Of a stretch of 47,985 bases of DNA, positions 30,636-38,990 are shown piece after piece. Within the stretch, counting starts at the first letter, position 1. Each line of letters begins with the position of its first letter. The notes beneath the pieces were generated by a model. That model did no database searches, was not told where the DNA came from, and was given only the letters and a program-made list of their open reading frames with translations. This DNA comes from a virus. A program made the translations under genes and the position numbers. Location: IMG/VR virus record IMGVR_UViG_3300036859_000187, positions 1-47,985 of that record; one strand, given 5' to 3'.

Positions 30636-31008
30636 CTCCAGCGGGAGGACTTTCCGTCGTCGAGTTGTCCTCGCTGTTGTCCTGGTTCGACCCTTGATTG
30701 CCGCCAGAACCGCCGCCACCGGAGCCGTCGCCGCCGAAGAAGAAGTTGCACTCGCCGCCGTCGCCGCCGTTGGCAGTCGAGCCATTGTCGGCGTTGGCGT
30801 CGCCGCCGTTGGCCTCGCACGAAGCATCCGGCTTCCCGTCGCCGTCGAAGTCTACCGCATCGGCTTTCCCGTCGCCGTTCGTATCCATCGCGCGGGGTTT
30901 ACCATCTCCACCTCCGCCTCCGCCGCACCCCGGCAGCATCGCCGCGATTGCCAAGAATGCCAGTACGAACACTACCGCGGACCAGAACCGACTGCGCTTC
31001 GTTTCCAT
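30628..31008 (-). CDS. Lipoprotein with Ca-binding DxNGDG repeats
   Basis: 126 aa from ATG 31008 with AAGGAG upstream. Signal peptide MET-KRSRFW-SAVVFVLAFLAI ending in the lipobox LPGC (about residue 30), then a Gly run, DTNGDGKADAVDFDGDGKPD (two EF-hand/thrombospondin-type loops) and a Gly/Asn/Ser low-complexity tail. Predicted to be an outer-membrane-anchored lipoprotein. It lies downstream of the endolysin, so it could act in lysis (second spanin) or as an envelope modifier. Function unknown. Confidence 0.7.
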   Translation of the reverse strand: METKRSRFWSAVVFVLAFLAIAAMLPGCGGGGGGDGKPRAMDTNGDGKADAVDFDGDGKPDASCEANGGDANADNGSTANGGDGGECNFFFGGDGSGGGGSGGNQGSNQDNSEDNSTTESPPAGDE

Positions 31009-31019
31009 GTACGTCTCCT

Positions 31020-31439
31020 TTAGGCGAACACCAGTTTCACCAAGTCCACCGAACGTTTTTCGAGCCCGTAGAGATCGCGACGAACGATCCGCGACTTCGC
31101 GGCCCGCTCGACGTAGTGCGCCATGCGGAGAAGAAGGAAGTGATGGGGGTTCTTTGCGAGTGTGCGGAACCTCTGAGCGTGGCCAACGCCAGGGTTCACA
31201 CAACACTCGAAATAGAGCACGTTCATGGGAAACTCGAGATCGTCGCAGCCGGTCGCTTGCCAGTACTTCCGCCGATAGATTTCGATAGCCTTCGCGCGCG
31301 TGAGGTTCTTGATGTCCACCTCGGGGTTGTAGCGCTTGGAGATTCCGAAGTTCGTCTCGCCGCCAGGGTCGAGTGGATCTTTGTGATAACCGCCTTCCTT
31401 TTGGAGAGTGAAGTTCACGGCGATCTCGAAGTCAGTCAT
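31020..31439 (-). CDS. Endolysin, GH108-type muramidase
   Basis: 139 aa from ATG 31439; the longer upstream frame is low-complexity shadow. LQKEGGYHKDPLDPGGETNF carries the E-G-G-Y...D-P-x-D-x-G-G-x-T-x-x-G-I motif with the catalytic Glu. YRRKYW and the VNPGVGHAQRF helix follow. GH108 lysozymes degrade peptidoglycan from the cytoplasmic side after a holin opens the membrane. Sits immediately after the spanin pair. Confidence 0.88.
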   Translation of the reverse strand: MTDFEIAVNFTLQKEGGYHKDPLDPGGETNFGISKRYNPEVDIKNLTRAKAIEIYRRKYWQATGCDDLEFPMNVLYFECCVNPGVGHAQRFRTLAKNPHHFLLLRMAHYVERAAKSRIVRRDLYGLEKRSVDLVKLVFA

Positions 31440-31686
31440 CCTGTGTTTCCTTGCCAGCAGATTTCTCGGCCGCGTCCTTGATCTGATCGACCTGCTCCTT
31501 CGCCTTACTGACCTCCTTCTGGAGCTGCCGGACCGCCTCTTTCTTGAGGACCTTGTTTTCCTTCGCCACCGCACCCTCGATCCGGGCCTCTGGTAGCGGA
31601 CAGCAGCAGGGGGCGACGATGATCCTCTGTCCCGGCGGGATACAGCCGCAGGCGAGAAGCGAGAAGACAAGCACTACGCGACTCAT
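31432..31686 (-). CDS. Outer-membrane spanin (o-spanin) lipoprotein
   Basis: 84 aa from ATG 31686. Very short signal peptide (MSRVVLVFSLLACGC) with the lipobox Cys at about residue 13, then a Pro/Cys-rich loop and a Lys/Glu coiled coil (KKEAVRQLQKEVSKAKEQV). Overlaps both the i-spanin gene (ATGA) and the endolysin. Lipoprotein plus coiled coil next to an i-spanin and a lysozyme is the two-component spanin arrangement. Confidence 0.8.
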   Translation of the reverse strand: MSRVVLVFSLLACGCIPPGQRIIVAPCCCPLPEARIEGAVAKENKVLKKEAVRQLQKEVSKAKEQVDQIKDAAEKSAGKETQDD

Positions 31687-32039
31687 CGCGCTCTCCGGTC
31701 CGTCGCGAGCGCCTTCACCCCGGCGTCGATCGTATTCAGCTGCCGTTGAAATTCTTCGAGTCTCTGCGAGATCAGGTCTACGCTCGCCTTCGAGGCGTAG
31801 GTTTCGCGCTGGTAGCTGATCTCCCTCGATAGCCATTCCTTGGTAACGATCGACGATTCGAGTGCCCCGACCCGCGCGGAGAGTCCGGTAACATCCCTAC
31901 GATCCGCGTCTCTCGACGCCTCCAGGCTCGTCATTCGCCCAGACGTCGCCCAGATGATGCCGACGACCGTGATCGCCAGCATCACCGAGGCGGGAGAGAA
32001 CCACGACTGCCACCAGCGACTATTGTTGAAACTGTCCAT
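31683..32039 (-). CDS. Inner-membrane spanin (i-spanin)
   Basis: 118 aa. One N-terminal transmembrane helix (ASVMLAITVVGIIWATS, about residues 16-33), then a periplasmic helix with heptads (VGALESSIVTKEWLSREISY, LISQRLEEFQRQLNT). Ends overlapping the o-spanin start. Rz-like function: it bridges to the o-spanin and disrupts the outer membrane after peptidoglycan is cut. Confidence 0.75.
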   Translation of the reverse strand: MDSFNNSRWWQSWFSPASVMLAITVVGIIWATSGRMTSLEASRDADRRDVTGLSARVGALESSIVTKEWLSREISYQRETYASKASVDLISQRLEEFQRQLNTIDAGVKALATDRRAR

Positions 32040-32047
32040 CTACGCAC

Positions 32048-32293
32048 TCATACTGTGTGACTCACCCAGAACGCCGCATCGTAGCCGTTCTTCTCGATGA
32101 CGTAGACGATCTTCTGTTGCGCGTCGTTGATCTCCCTCGTCGCCGGCTCGCCTTTGAACGGAGAAGCGTTCTGCTCAGCCCACGTCTTGGCCGCTGCGTA
32201 TTCGACAGCATCGCCGCAAATGATTTCGACCGTCCACCTCACCATGGTTTTGCCTTTACGAGGCCTGGGTATGCGTATCAGCGGTTCGATCAT
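32048..32293 (-). CDS. 81-aa hypothetical protein
   Basis: ATG 32293 overlaps the preceding stop; an internal ATG gives a 65-aa form. Contains RWTVEIICGDAVEYAAAKTW and IVYVIEKNGYDAAFW, looking like a small alpha/beta fold. Unknown; between tail accessory and lysis genes. Confidence 0.5.
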   Translation of the reverse strand: MIEPLIRIPRPRKGKTMVRWTVEIICGDAVEYAAAKTWAEQNASPFKGEPATREINDAQQKIVYVIEKNGYDAAFWVSHTV

Positions 32294-32925
32294 ACCGCCG
32301 CTGCGGTTACCTGCACCTGAAGGACCGCGGTGAAGTTCCCGACCGTTTGAAAGTCGATCGTGAACGGCTTGTTATATGGCGACACGCCAGCGCCGCCGAT
32401 GATGTCTTGGATGTTTCCCGCCACGTCCGTTGCGCCGATCGAGATTCCGATCTTCCGGACAGAGAATGTCGCGGGACCGGGAGAGTCCGCCTGCGTCCAG
32501 CTCGCACCGCTCGTGGTTGTCTGGTTTGAGCGAGTGGTCGCGGGAGAGATCGCCTTGGCGCTGATCGTCCCGCCCATCGTCGTCGTGGACGCGGTGACGG
32601 CGGTGTTATCGGAGGAAAGCATGATGTGAGTCCAGCCCGCACCACCAATGGCCGCTGCCCGGTCAAGCAGGTTGTTGAGACCCTGATTGACGAAGGCGTT
32701 TCGCCGGAAGCCCCGGATGAGCTTCCCGCGCACGGGTCGATCGAAGACATAGCCTTGCTTCTCGAAGGACTTGAGGAGCTTCCGTGCGTCTCGTGCACCG
32801 GGAAGTTCGAGATAGTCGAGGCCGAGCACGACCGCATTTTCGGGCTTCTCGACCCATGCGTGTATCAAGAGCCGACCGGAAACGTGGATAGCGTCGGAGA
32901 AAGAGAGGGGAATACTTTGCATCAC
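32290..32925 (-). CDS. Appendage-associated protein, beta-rich C terminus
   Basis: 211 aa. Helical/alpha-beta first half with KLLKSFEKQGYVFDRPVRGK. The second half is Thr/Ser/Ala/Gly-rich beta (SSDNTAVTASTTTMGGTISA, GNFTAVLQVQVT), like fibre tips. Overlaps the neighbouring repeat-protein gene. Probably part of the adhesion apparatus. Confidence 0.55.
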   Translation of the reverse strand: MMQSIPLSFSDAIHVSGRLLIHAWVEKPENAVVLGLDYLELPGARDARKLLKSFEKQGYVFDRPVRGKLIRGFRRNAFVNQGLNNLLDRAAAIGGAGWTHIMLSSDNTAVTASTTTMGGTISAKAISPATTRSNQTTTSGASWTQADSPGPATFSVRKIGISIGATDVAGNIQDIIGGAGVSPYNKPFTIDFQTVGNFTAVLQVQVTAAAV

Positions 32926-33905
32926 GGGTCTCTCCTGATGTTCAAGTTGATCTTCGGTCTGTTAGCTGCTGTTGCGTCTTCCTGAGATTTAATGGTGAAC
33001 GTGGTCAGATTGATTGCCCCGCCGTCGTTGTCGAGACGAGCGACCAACCACTGACCGAGAAAGTTGTTCCAATCCGTAGAAGTGAGTGCAGCACCGAAAA
33101 GATACTCGGCGAAGCCGCCGCCAGCAGCGATAGATTTAGTTTCCGTTTGCATCACCGTGCCGTCTGCCTGATTGTTCCAAGTTTGGGCTGCCTCATCGAA
33201 AGGGTCAGCGGCAGAGCGTTGCAAGCGCACAGTGAGCGTCTGTGCGGCTAATGCGTCGCTACTCGCGATTTGCAGGCGGATAAAGTTGAGTCCCGGTACG
33301 CCCGTGTTCGGCTCGAAATCCCCGAGATCTACCGTCCGCCACTTGATCCATCCTCGACGCTTGTTGTTGTTCACCGCGTCCGTGTCTTCTTTCACGAGTA
33401 GCGTCGCATCGGTTCCGTGATTCGTGTTCGGATCGAGAGCATCCGTCCAATTGTCGCCGGAGCACTCCATGTTTGTGACTTGCGCAAAGAGCCGGTCACT
33501 CATGTTCACGCTCTCGGGCAACGTGATCGTCTCGCTCCCGAGTTGATCGCTCAGATTCACCGTTTCGGGAAACTTGAGCGTGTGGGGGCCGTAGAAGTCG
33601 CTAAACTCGACTTGCTCGATCAGCGTGAGTGGGTTCAGTGCGAGCGCGTCGCGGGCCTCGATCTGTTCCGCAAAGACGGGCGACAGTTCAGCCAGGAGAG
33701 CATCGCTCATGTTCGCTTGCTCGCCGAACGCAAGCGTCGCGGGACCGAAGCCGTCTGAGAAGTCAAGCTGCTCGGGAAGCGTGATCGTCGGAGCCGGCTT
33801 ATCGCTCATCTCGACCGTATCGGGACCGAAGATGGCCGTTGGCGGGCAATCCCCCGGCGGGCTGGTGCCTCCGCTACCGCCGATCGTCTGTATTCGCGTA
33901 GGCAT
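32922..33905 (-). CDS. Appendage protein with seven ~17-18-aa repeats and a DNRLRE-like end
   Basis: 327 aa. Residues about 30-145 contain seven degenerate repeats with a SD...LxF/LPExV unit (for example MSDKPAPTITLPEQL, NLSDQLGSETITLPESV). The C-terminal ~170 residues resemble DNRLRE-type surface domains: NTNHGTDATLLVKEDT followed by a beta-rich segment with RGWIKWRTVDLGDFEP. Likely an extended fibre or spike component; repeat number may vary between relatives. Confidence 0.65.
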   Translation of the reverse strand: MPTRIQTIGGSGGTSPPGDCPPTAIFGPDTVEMSDKPAPTITLPEQLDFSDGFGPATLAFGEQANMSDALLAELSPVFAEQIEARDALALNPLTLIEQVEFSDFYGPHTLKFPETVNLSDQLGSETITLPESVNMSDRLFAQVTNMECSGDNWTDALDPNTNHGTDATLLVKEDTDAVNNNKRRGWIKWRTVDLGDFEPNTGVPGLNFIRLQIASSDALAAQTLTVRLQRSAADPFDEAAQTWNNQADGTVMQTETKSIAAGGGFAEYLFGAALTSTDWNNFLGQWLVARLDNDGGAINLTTFTIKSQEDATAANRPKINLNIRRDP

Positions 33906-33906
33906 C

Positions 33907-34212
33907 TCAAGCCGTGGGCGTCACGTAGAGCACGATCACGTCGATCGTTCCGGAGAGCCACGTGATCGTGACGTTCTGAAGCCGGTAGCCGAAATTGAGA
34001 TCCGCTCCTGTGCCGCTCCGGAGCTGGATCGTATCGCCGGAGAGAGCCGCCTGGAGATCCCCCGAGAGATGACAAGTCGCGTCCGCTCCCGAGGCGAACA
34101 GGCGAATGGACTTGATGAGTCCGGTAACGGCGAGCGACCCGCTCGTGAGCGTGGTCGAGCGATACTTCGCGTTCGGCGTCCCCGCGTAGATGTCTGGCAG
34201 GTACTGGCCCAC
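33907..34212 (-). CDS. Small beta-rich appendage protein
   Basis: 101 aa. Alternating strands (STTLTSGSLAVTGLIKSIRL, TIQLRSGTGADLNFGYRL, VTITWLSGTIDVIVLYV). One of a set of three small beta-sandwich-like proteins (33907, 34214, 37945) flanking the tailspike. Unknown role. Confidence 0.55.
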   Translation of the reverse strand: MGQYLPDIYAGTPNAKYRSTTLTSGSLAVTGLIKSIRLFASGADATCHLSGDLQAALSGDTIQLRSGTGADLNFGYRLQNVTITWLSGTIDVIVLYVTPTA

Positions 34213-34213
34213 A

Positions 34214-34525
34214 CTAGATGATTCCTACTGCCATGAAGTACACGTCGGCCGTTCCGCTCGTGTGCTGCCCGACCGCCCGCACGTTCTGCACTGGCATCAG
34301 GATGTCGAGATCGCCACCGCCCGGTCCGATCGACCCGAGCGTGATCCAGCGACCGGCAGACTTCTGCGGGAGCCCAGCGTCCGGGGAGTGCTGGATGAGA
34401 ATCGGGCCGCCTGTGTAGTCTCCGACCGCCGAGAACTTGTAGGGCGGGTACTCCGTCCGGATGAGCCTTGCAGGGCCGGTTTCTCCGGCCACGAGCCCGA
34501 GCGCCACCGGGTGAGAGGCGGCCAT
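34214..34525 (-). CDS. Small beta-rich protein, paralogue of 37945-38301
   Basis: 103 aa. YTGGPILIQHSPDAGLPQ corresponds to TGTVAIQHSAST in the protein at 37945-38301, and VRAVGQHTSGTADVYFM to VRVNGTGILTGTPNVYML. Both are about 105-118 aa, on either side of the tailspike. Probably paralogous structural adaptors of the appendage. Confidence 0.6.
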   Translation of the reverse strand: MAASHPVALGLVAGETGPARLIRTEYPPYKFSAVGDYTGGPILIQHSPDAGLPQKSAGRWITLGSIGPGGGDLDILMPVQNVRAVGQHTSGTADVYFMAVGII

Positions 34526-34526
34526 G

Positions 34527-34889
34527 CTACTCCTCGTCTCCCATCGCGGCGATGGATTGCCGGCGCTGGATTTCGCTGACGAGCTTTCCCGAGAGAGCCT
34601 TTCGGCGCTTGCTCCTGAGCTTCCGCTTCTTCTTCCTGACCATCGCCGAGAGCATCGCGGCGTGGCTGCCGAGGCCCTTCTCTCGAACTTGCTCGGCGGC
34701 TTCGTCGCCGGGAGATTCGGCGTGGTCGTGAAGCGTGTTCTTGGCCGCCCGCATCATCTCCTTGGCGACCCGGCGGGCTTCCTTCTGGAACTTCGGCGAG
34801 CTCCGGACGATCTCCTCCGCCGCATACTCGACATTCGGCATGGCGTCCTTGATCGTTCGCTTCGGAGGCTTCGGGTAGGATTCGATCAT
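34527..34889 (-). CDS. Basic helical protein near the tailspike
   Basis: 120 aa from ATG 34889; the longer frame start is rejected because it overlaps the tailspike. Lys/Arg-rich helices (KFQKEARRVAKEMMRAAKN, VRKKKRKLRSKRRKALSGK). The next gene follows after one base. Not recognised; could bind DNA or act as a spike assembly factor. Confidence 0.5.
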   Translation of the reverse strand: MIESYPKPPKRTIKDAMPNVEYAAEEIVRSSPKFQKEARRVAKEMMRAAKNTLHDHAESPGDEAAEQVREKGLGSHAAMLSAMVRKKKRKLRSKRRKALSGKLVSEIQRRQSIAAMGDEE

Positions 34890-34897
34890 CGCTCGTC

Positions 34898-37800
34898 CTA
34901 GCTGTTCGACATGACGGCGCCCATCTGCCGCCAGACGACCCCATCGGAGCCGACGGGAACGCAATCATCGGCATCCGTCAGCACCACGTCCACGCCGCCG
35001 CTCGTCTTGAAGTTGGCATTGGCATCGAGCGTGATCGCGTTCGCGGCCGTGTTGCAGACTCGCATGACGCATCCAGCGTTAGCCGCCGCCGGAGCCGTGA
35101 AGGTGTTGGTTGTATCCGTCGTGACGGCCCCAGCCGATGAGACCCGCTTCACGCCCCCGCAGCCGTCTGCCGTGACTGTGTTCCCCGCCGCGATGGTCTG
35201 TCCCGTGGGCACTCCACCGACAGAACCAATGGAGGACAGTGTTGCTCCTGGACTCACCACCGAAGTTCCAAAATAGCCCGTGCGGGGACGGGTTGCGCCG
35301 GAAGCACCAATGTCATTGGTGTTATCTGCTCCGAATAGAAGATCCTCTTTGAAGCTCGTGACACTCTCGTCGCTCAAGCGCATCAGGCCGCTGCCGCCGC
35401 CGCTATCTGTAAATGTGCCGCCATAGGTATTACGCGAAAAGAAGCAGCGCGGTGCGAAGGTTACCAACGACACATTCCCTGTAAAGCGATTCTCTACTGC
35501 CCACACACGACCGCTGCCATTGTTTGGTGTGTCGATTACTACAGTATCTGCCGAAGTGTTGAAGTTTGACCGAAAGAGAACCGTTCCTGCAACAACGGTC
35601 GATCCTGTCGTAGCGTCTATCTTGAATGCAGGAAGAGTGGCGCTTCCGTTCTCAAACCAGAAGTGTTCAAAAGCATTGTAACTCCCGTTTTGGATGAGAA
35701 CACCGCCTCCAGTGTTATTCTGAACTAGGCCACCCAAAAAGGAATTCATGCTCGCATCAGTACCAGCGGATGATGTACCTATTTGGATTGCCTGAGCGGT
35801 CGTGATTCCCGTGTAGAGGCCCACGAAAACATTCTGGTTTGTGGACCCTAAGAGCTTTAGCCCTGTTGCACCTTCCTGAACTCGAAGAGAGTAGAAAGAC
35901 GAGTCTTGGACATTCGTGAGCACTACTTGAGTTCCAAAGCGACCCACAAATACGTCCGCCCAATAAGCGCTTGTGACAAACGTCGTTGCCGACCCCATAG
36001 CGATGCCGGTAGCGGTACCGCTATTAGGACCTACAATCGCCAAGTGACTAATGGATGATTTATGAGCACTCGTGCCTGTAGTCAAAATTGTGATTGCCGT
36101 TCCGGATGTAGCGGTGCTTTGCAGAATCGTCCCCACTATCGCTGGATCGTTCTGCCATCCCTCACCGAGTAGATGCACCGCCTTGGTCACTGTCAACGTC
36201 GCCAACTTATAGGTGCCTCGCGGGAAGAACACCGTACTTCCCTCTGCGGCGCTCGCCAATGCATTACTAATCGGCGAGGTATCATCGGTGATGCCATCCC
36301 CCGTGGCGCCATAGTCCTTTACGTTGATAAATAGACTGTTCCCAGCGGGTGAACAATTCCAGGAGCCGTTGATACGAAACGCCATGGCTCCATTACCGCC
36401 ACTCGCGCAGGGATTGACCGGAAGACAATCACTGCAAAACCGCTGCTCGCCATTGTCGGCAGATCCAAGACTCGCGAACGTGGTCGCCGTGATGCCGAAC
36501 TTCCCCGAGTCTACGTTGACGATATCATTGGCATTCACAGATAAGTCACAGCCGGACGCCAGATCGCCACTGGAATTGCGGCAGACCTTGTAGGCAATCG
36601 TTCCGGAATTGCGGATGCCGGTAGCGAAGTTGTTAGAACTAAGACCGCCGAACTTATACCGGGAGTACATATCCCCGCCCAGGCTGCCGCCATTTATCAT
36701 CTCGAAGACGGCATCGCTGCCTGCGGTGTTGGAAGTATTTTCCGCCCGGTTGAGCACGGAATTTCCACTACGTGAGGCGGAGAATTTGGCCCCAGTGCCA
36801 TCGAGCGTGAACTTCTGCACACCCGAGCCCGACCACGCCTCACCGCCGCTTCCCAAGCTGAACCAACCCGTATTCGTATCGCTGAGCCAACTTCGGCTCG
36901 GCGTTCCCGCGCTACCCGTGGCTGCTCGCTGCGCTCCTCCGCTAGTCATACGGAAGATCGGGGATCCGAACGGAGTCGCACTCGCCCCGATGGTCAGCGG
37001 AAGACCGCTCGTGCCTCCGTCGATTCCGATCGAGTAGGCGTTGCCTCCTGCGTTGGCCGTGTATACGTTCGCAGCCAGTCCCGCCGCCCGGTCCGAGGCC
37101 ACGACCACCTTCGCATCGCTCGCCGCTGCCGCGTTCGTGTTCTCGACGGTGATCGAGTTCGTAACGCCGGAATTTGAGCCGCCGACGTTCAGGGCCTGGA
37201 GCGTCTTGTCCCAAGTGATGTTGGCATCGTTCCCGTTCACTACGGAAGCATCATTGAAAAGCAGGGCCTTGTCGGTGCCTCCGGTGATCGCGGTCGTGCC
37301 GCTCGCGACAGAGCCCGCTCCTGAGCCGCCGTCGATCAGATTGCCGTTGATATCTGCCTTCACGAAGTTGCCGTTCGTGAGGCTCCCCGAGACGGTAGCC
37401 GCCTTGGTCGTGTTGCCCGAGAGCGACGCGATGGCAATTCCGTCGTCCACGAGATTCCCCGAAGCGTCGTACTTGGCGAGATTGCCGCTCGTCAGCGCTC
37501 CGGCGGTCATGGCGACCGTACCGTTTCGGTCAGGGAACGTGGCGGTCCGAGTCGTGCCGGTGCCGATCGTTCCGGCGTCGAGGATGAGCTGCTTCGTCGG
37601 ATCGGCGGAATCCTTCACCAGAGCCGTGTTGTCGGCAAAAGGCGGGAGTCCGGAACCGGAGCCGACCGACGCGCACACCCACGCTCCACCAGCTCTGACC
37701 GCGAACGCTCCCGAACCGCCGCCGCTGCATGGATTCGATCCGAGCACGCAATCCGAGCAGTAGTTGATCGTTCCGTTGGTCGCGGTCGCCGAGAGCTGCG

Positions 37801-37948
37801 CCAGCGTGAGCGAGCCGGCGATAGCCGCGAGGAAAGTCTTCTTTCCCCCGACCGTCTGATCGTTCGTGTCGTCGATCAACTTCACGGCCAGCGCCGAGCC
37901 GACCAGCGTCAGGATGAGTAGCCAGACTAGGAGCGGGATTCTTTTCAT
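34898..37948 (-). CDS. Tailspike/fibre with pectate-lyase-like beta-helix
   Basis: 1016 aa. Begins with a hydrophobic signal-like stretch (RIPLLVWLLILTLVGSALA, residues 3-21), odd for a cytoplasmically assembled tail protein. Two copies of a Cys module CSDC...NPC...W-x-C (residues 63-92 and about 500-534). GNLxKxDxSGNLxD repeats, typical of trimeric fibres, occur between about 155 and 210. From about 540, VKDYGATGDGITDD opens a right-handed beta-helix (pectate-lyase superfamily), followed by GTYKLATLTVTKAVHLLGEG and beta-rich rungs. Likely receptor-binding and polysaccharide-degrading spike. Confidence 0.8.
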   Translation of the reverse strand: MKRIPLLVWLLILTLVGSALAVKLIDDTNDQTVGGKKTFLAAIAGSLTLAQLSATATNGTINYCSDCVLGSNPCSGGGSGAFAVRAGGAWVCASVGSGSGLPPFADNTALVKDSADPTKQLILDAGTIGTGTTRTATFPDRNGTVAMTAGALTSGNLAKYDASGNLVDDGIAIASLSGNTTKAATVSGSLTNGNFVKADINGNLIDGGSGAGSVASGTTAITGGTDKALLFNDASVVNGNDANITWDKTLQALNVGGSNSGVTNSITVENTNAAAASDAKVVVASDRAAGLAANVYTANAGGNAYSIGIDGGTSGLPLTIGASATPFGSPIFRMTSGGAQRAATGSAGTPSRSWLSDTNTGWFSLGSGGEAWSGSGVQKFTLDGTGAKFSASRSGNSVLNRAENTSNTAGSDAVFEMINGGSLGGDMYSRYKFGGLSSNNFATGIRNSGTIAYKVCRNSSGDLASGCDLSVNANDIVNVDSGKFGITATTFASLGSADNGEQRFCSDCLPVNPCASGGNGAMAFRINGSWNCSPAGNSLFINVKDYGATGDGITDDTSPISNALASAAEGSTVFFPRGTYKLATLTVTKAVHLLGEGWQNDPAIVGTILQSTATSGTAITILTTGTSAHKSSISHLAIVGPNSGTATGIAMGSATTFVTSAYWADVFVGRFGTQVVLTNVQDSSFYSLRVQEGATGLKLLGSTNQNVFVGLYTGITTAQAIQIGTSSAGTDASMNSFLGGLVQNNTGGGVLIQNGSYNAFEHFWFENGSATLPAFKIDATTGSTVVAGTVLFRSNFNTSADTVVIDTPNNGSGRVWAVENRFTGNVSLVTFAPRCFFSRNTYGGTFTDSGGGSGLMRLSDESVTSFKEDLLFGADNTNDIGASGATRPRTGYFGTSVVSPGATLSSIGSVGGVPTGQTIAAGNTVTADGCGGVKRVSSAGAVTTDTTNTFTAPAAANAGCVMRVCNTAANAITLDANANFKTSGGVDVVLTDADDCVPVGSDGVVWRQMGAVMSNS

Positions 37949-38301
37949 CGGTCCTTCTTCTTCGTCCGGCGGATGTTCTCCAGCATGTACACGTTCGGCG
38001 TGCCGGTCAGGATGCCCGTGCCGTTGACGCGCACGCGATAGAGCGGACTCGGCCAGTCCGCCTCATCGGACGGGTTCAGAGTTACGATCGTGTCCCAATC
38101 CGCATCCGCGTCCGATACGCCGTCTCCCTGCCCGGACTGCGCTGGGGGCGGAAACGTGCTGGCGGAGTGCTGGATTGCCACCGTGCCGGTCCAGCCGGAA
38201 TTGGTGACGAAGAGGAACGGCGGGTCCGCTATCCGGACGTGCTTGGACGCTCCGTTGGCTCCTGCGGCAAGGCTCTTGGCGAGAGGGATTCTAGCGGCCA
38301 T
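37945..38301 (-). CDS. Small beta-rich protein, paralogue of 34214-34525
   Basis: 118 aa, overlapping the tailspike start by ATGA. Contains SGWTGTVAIQHSASTFPP, then YRVRVNGTGILTGTPNVYML and a basic tail (RRTKKKDR). Similar to the 34214-34525 product. Predicted appendage assembly component. Confidence 0.6.
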   Translation of the reverse strand: MAARIPLAKSLAAGANGASKHVRIADPPFLFVTNSGWTGTVAIQHSASTFPPPAQSGQGDGVSDADADWDTIVTLNPSDEADWPSPLYRVRVNGTGILTGTPNVYMLENIRRTKKKDR

Positions 38302-38310
38302 TCTTTACTC

Positions 38311-38835
38311 CTATGGGGGGATCACCGGAGCGACGAATTGCTCGTAATTGAGTTGCCCGTCCGAGATCCAGAGCGCATCGGGCTTCGTCCAGTTGGCGAG
38401 ATTCGCAAACGCAAGGTTCTGATCGAATTGCATCTGCCCGTCTTGAATGTAGATCACCCAGCCGCCCGAGATGATGAGGCCGTTCAGAGACGGGTTGCCG
38501 CTCGTGGACGGCGTGTTGAACTCGATGAACGCGCCGAAGGTGAGATCGTAGAGCGTTCCGGTCGCTCGGTCGCGGAGCGTCAGCACGGCATCAGTGGACG
38601 AGAGCCCTTCCGTAGCCGTATTGGTGAGCGGCGCGGGAGTCTTCCGGGTGCCTTCGTAGGGAAAGATCGGCTGCATGTACTCGTCGCGTTGCGGCCCCGC
38701 ATCCCAGCATTTGAAACATTGCCACCCGAACCGGGGATGGAGCCACACGAGGCTCGCCGGGCGGTTCTGGCCGCAAGTCTGACAGCGCGCCCACGCCTCG
38801 CCCGCAACAGGCCACTTATTCCGATACCAGCTCAC
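38311..38835 (-). CDS. Zinc-knuckle containing appendage protein
   Basis: 174 aa. N-terminal CQTCGQNRP then WQCFKCWDAG form a zinc ribbon. The C-terminal part is beta-rich with paired DGQMQFDQ / DGQLNYEQ repeats. The CxxC-containing part resembles short phage linkers that attach fibres; function not certain. Confidence 0.55.
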   Translation of the reverse strand: MSWYRNKWPVAGEAWARCQTCGQNRPASLVWLHPRFGWQCFKCWDAGPQRDEYMQPIFPYEGTRKTPAPLTNTATEGLSSTDAVLTLRDRATGTLYDLTFGAFIEFNTPSTSGNPSLNGLIISGGWVIYIQDGQMQFDQNLAFANLANWTKPDALWISDGQLNYEQFVAPVIPP

Positions 38836-38990
38836 TTCTTCCGTTTGCCTCTGCGCTTATGTCGCGCCTTCGATGCCCTTCCGAATTTCCCCTTGTTGAT
38901 CGACGCATAGAAGACCGACTTGCCTTTTTTGGCCCCATACGATTTTTTCATGCTGCGGAGGATCTTACGTTCCTTCATCGTGAACGGCAT
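38832..38990 (-). CDS. 52-aa very basic protein
   Basis: ATG 38990 with GGGAG upstream; the longer frame overlaps the glycosyltransferase and is rejected. MPFTMKERKILRSMKKSYG then AKKGKSVFYASINKGKFGR: the KxxKILRxMKxxYGxKKGxxVFYASxNKG pattern is a common small phage protein of unknown function. Overlaps the zinc-knuckle gene by ATGA. Confidence 0.65.
   Translation of the reverse strand: MPFTMKERKILRSMKKSYGAKKGKSVFYASINKGKFGRASKARHKRRGKRKK

Noticed and set aside
30698-31288. Plus ORF of 196 aa, Pro/Ser-rich
   Set aside because: It is the reverse complement of the Gly/Asp-rich lipoprotein; Pro-rich composition arises from its glycine codons.
37041-37763. Plus ORF of 240 aa inside the tailspike
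   Set aside because: Pro/Ala/Val-rich antisense shadow of the fibre region.
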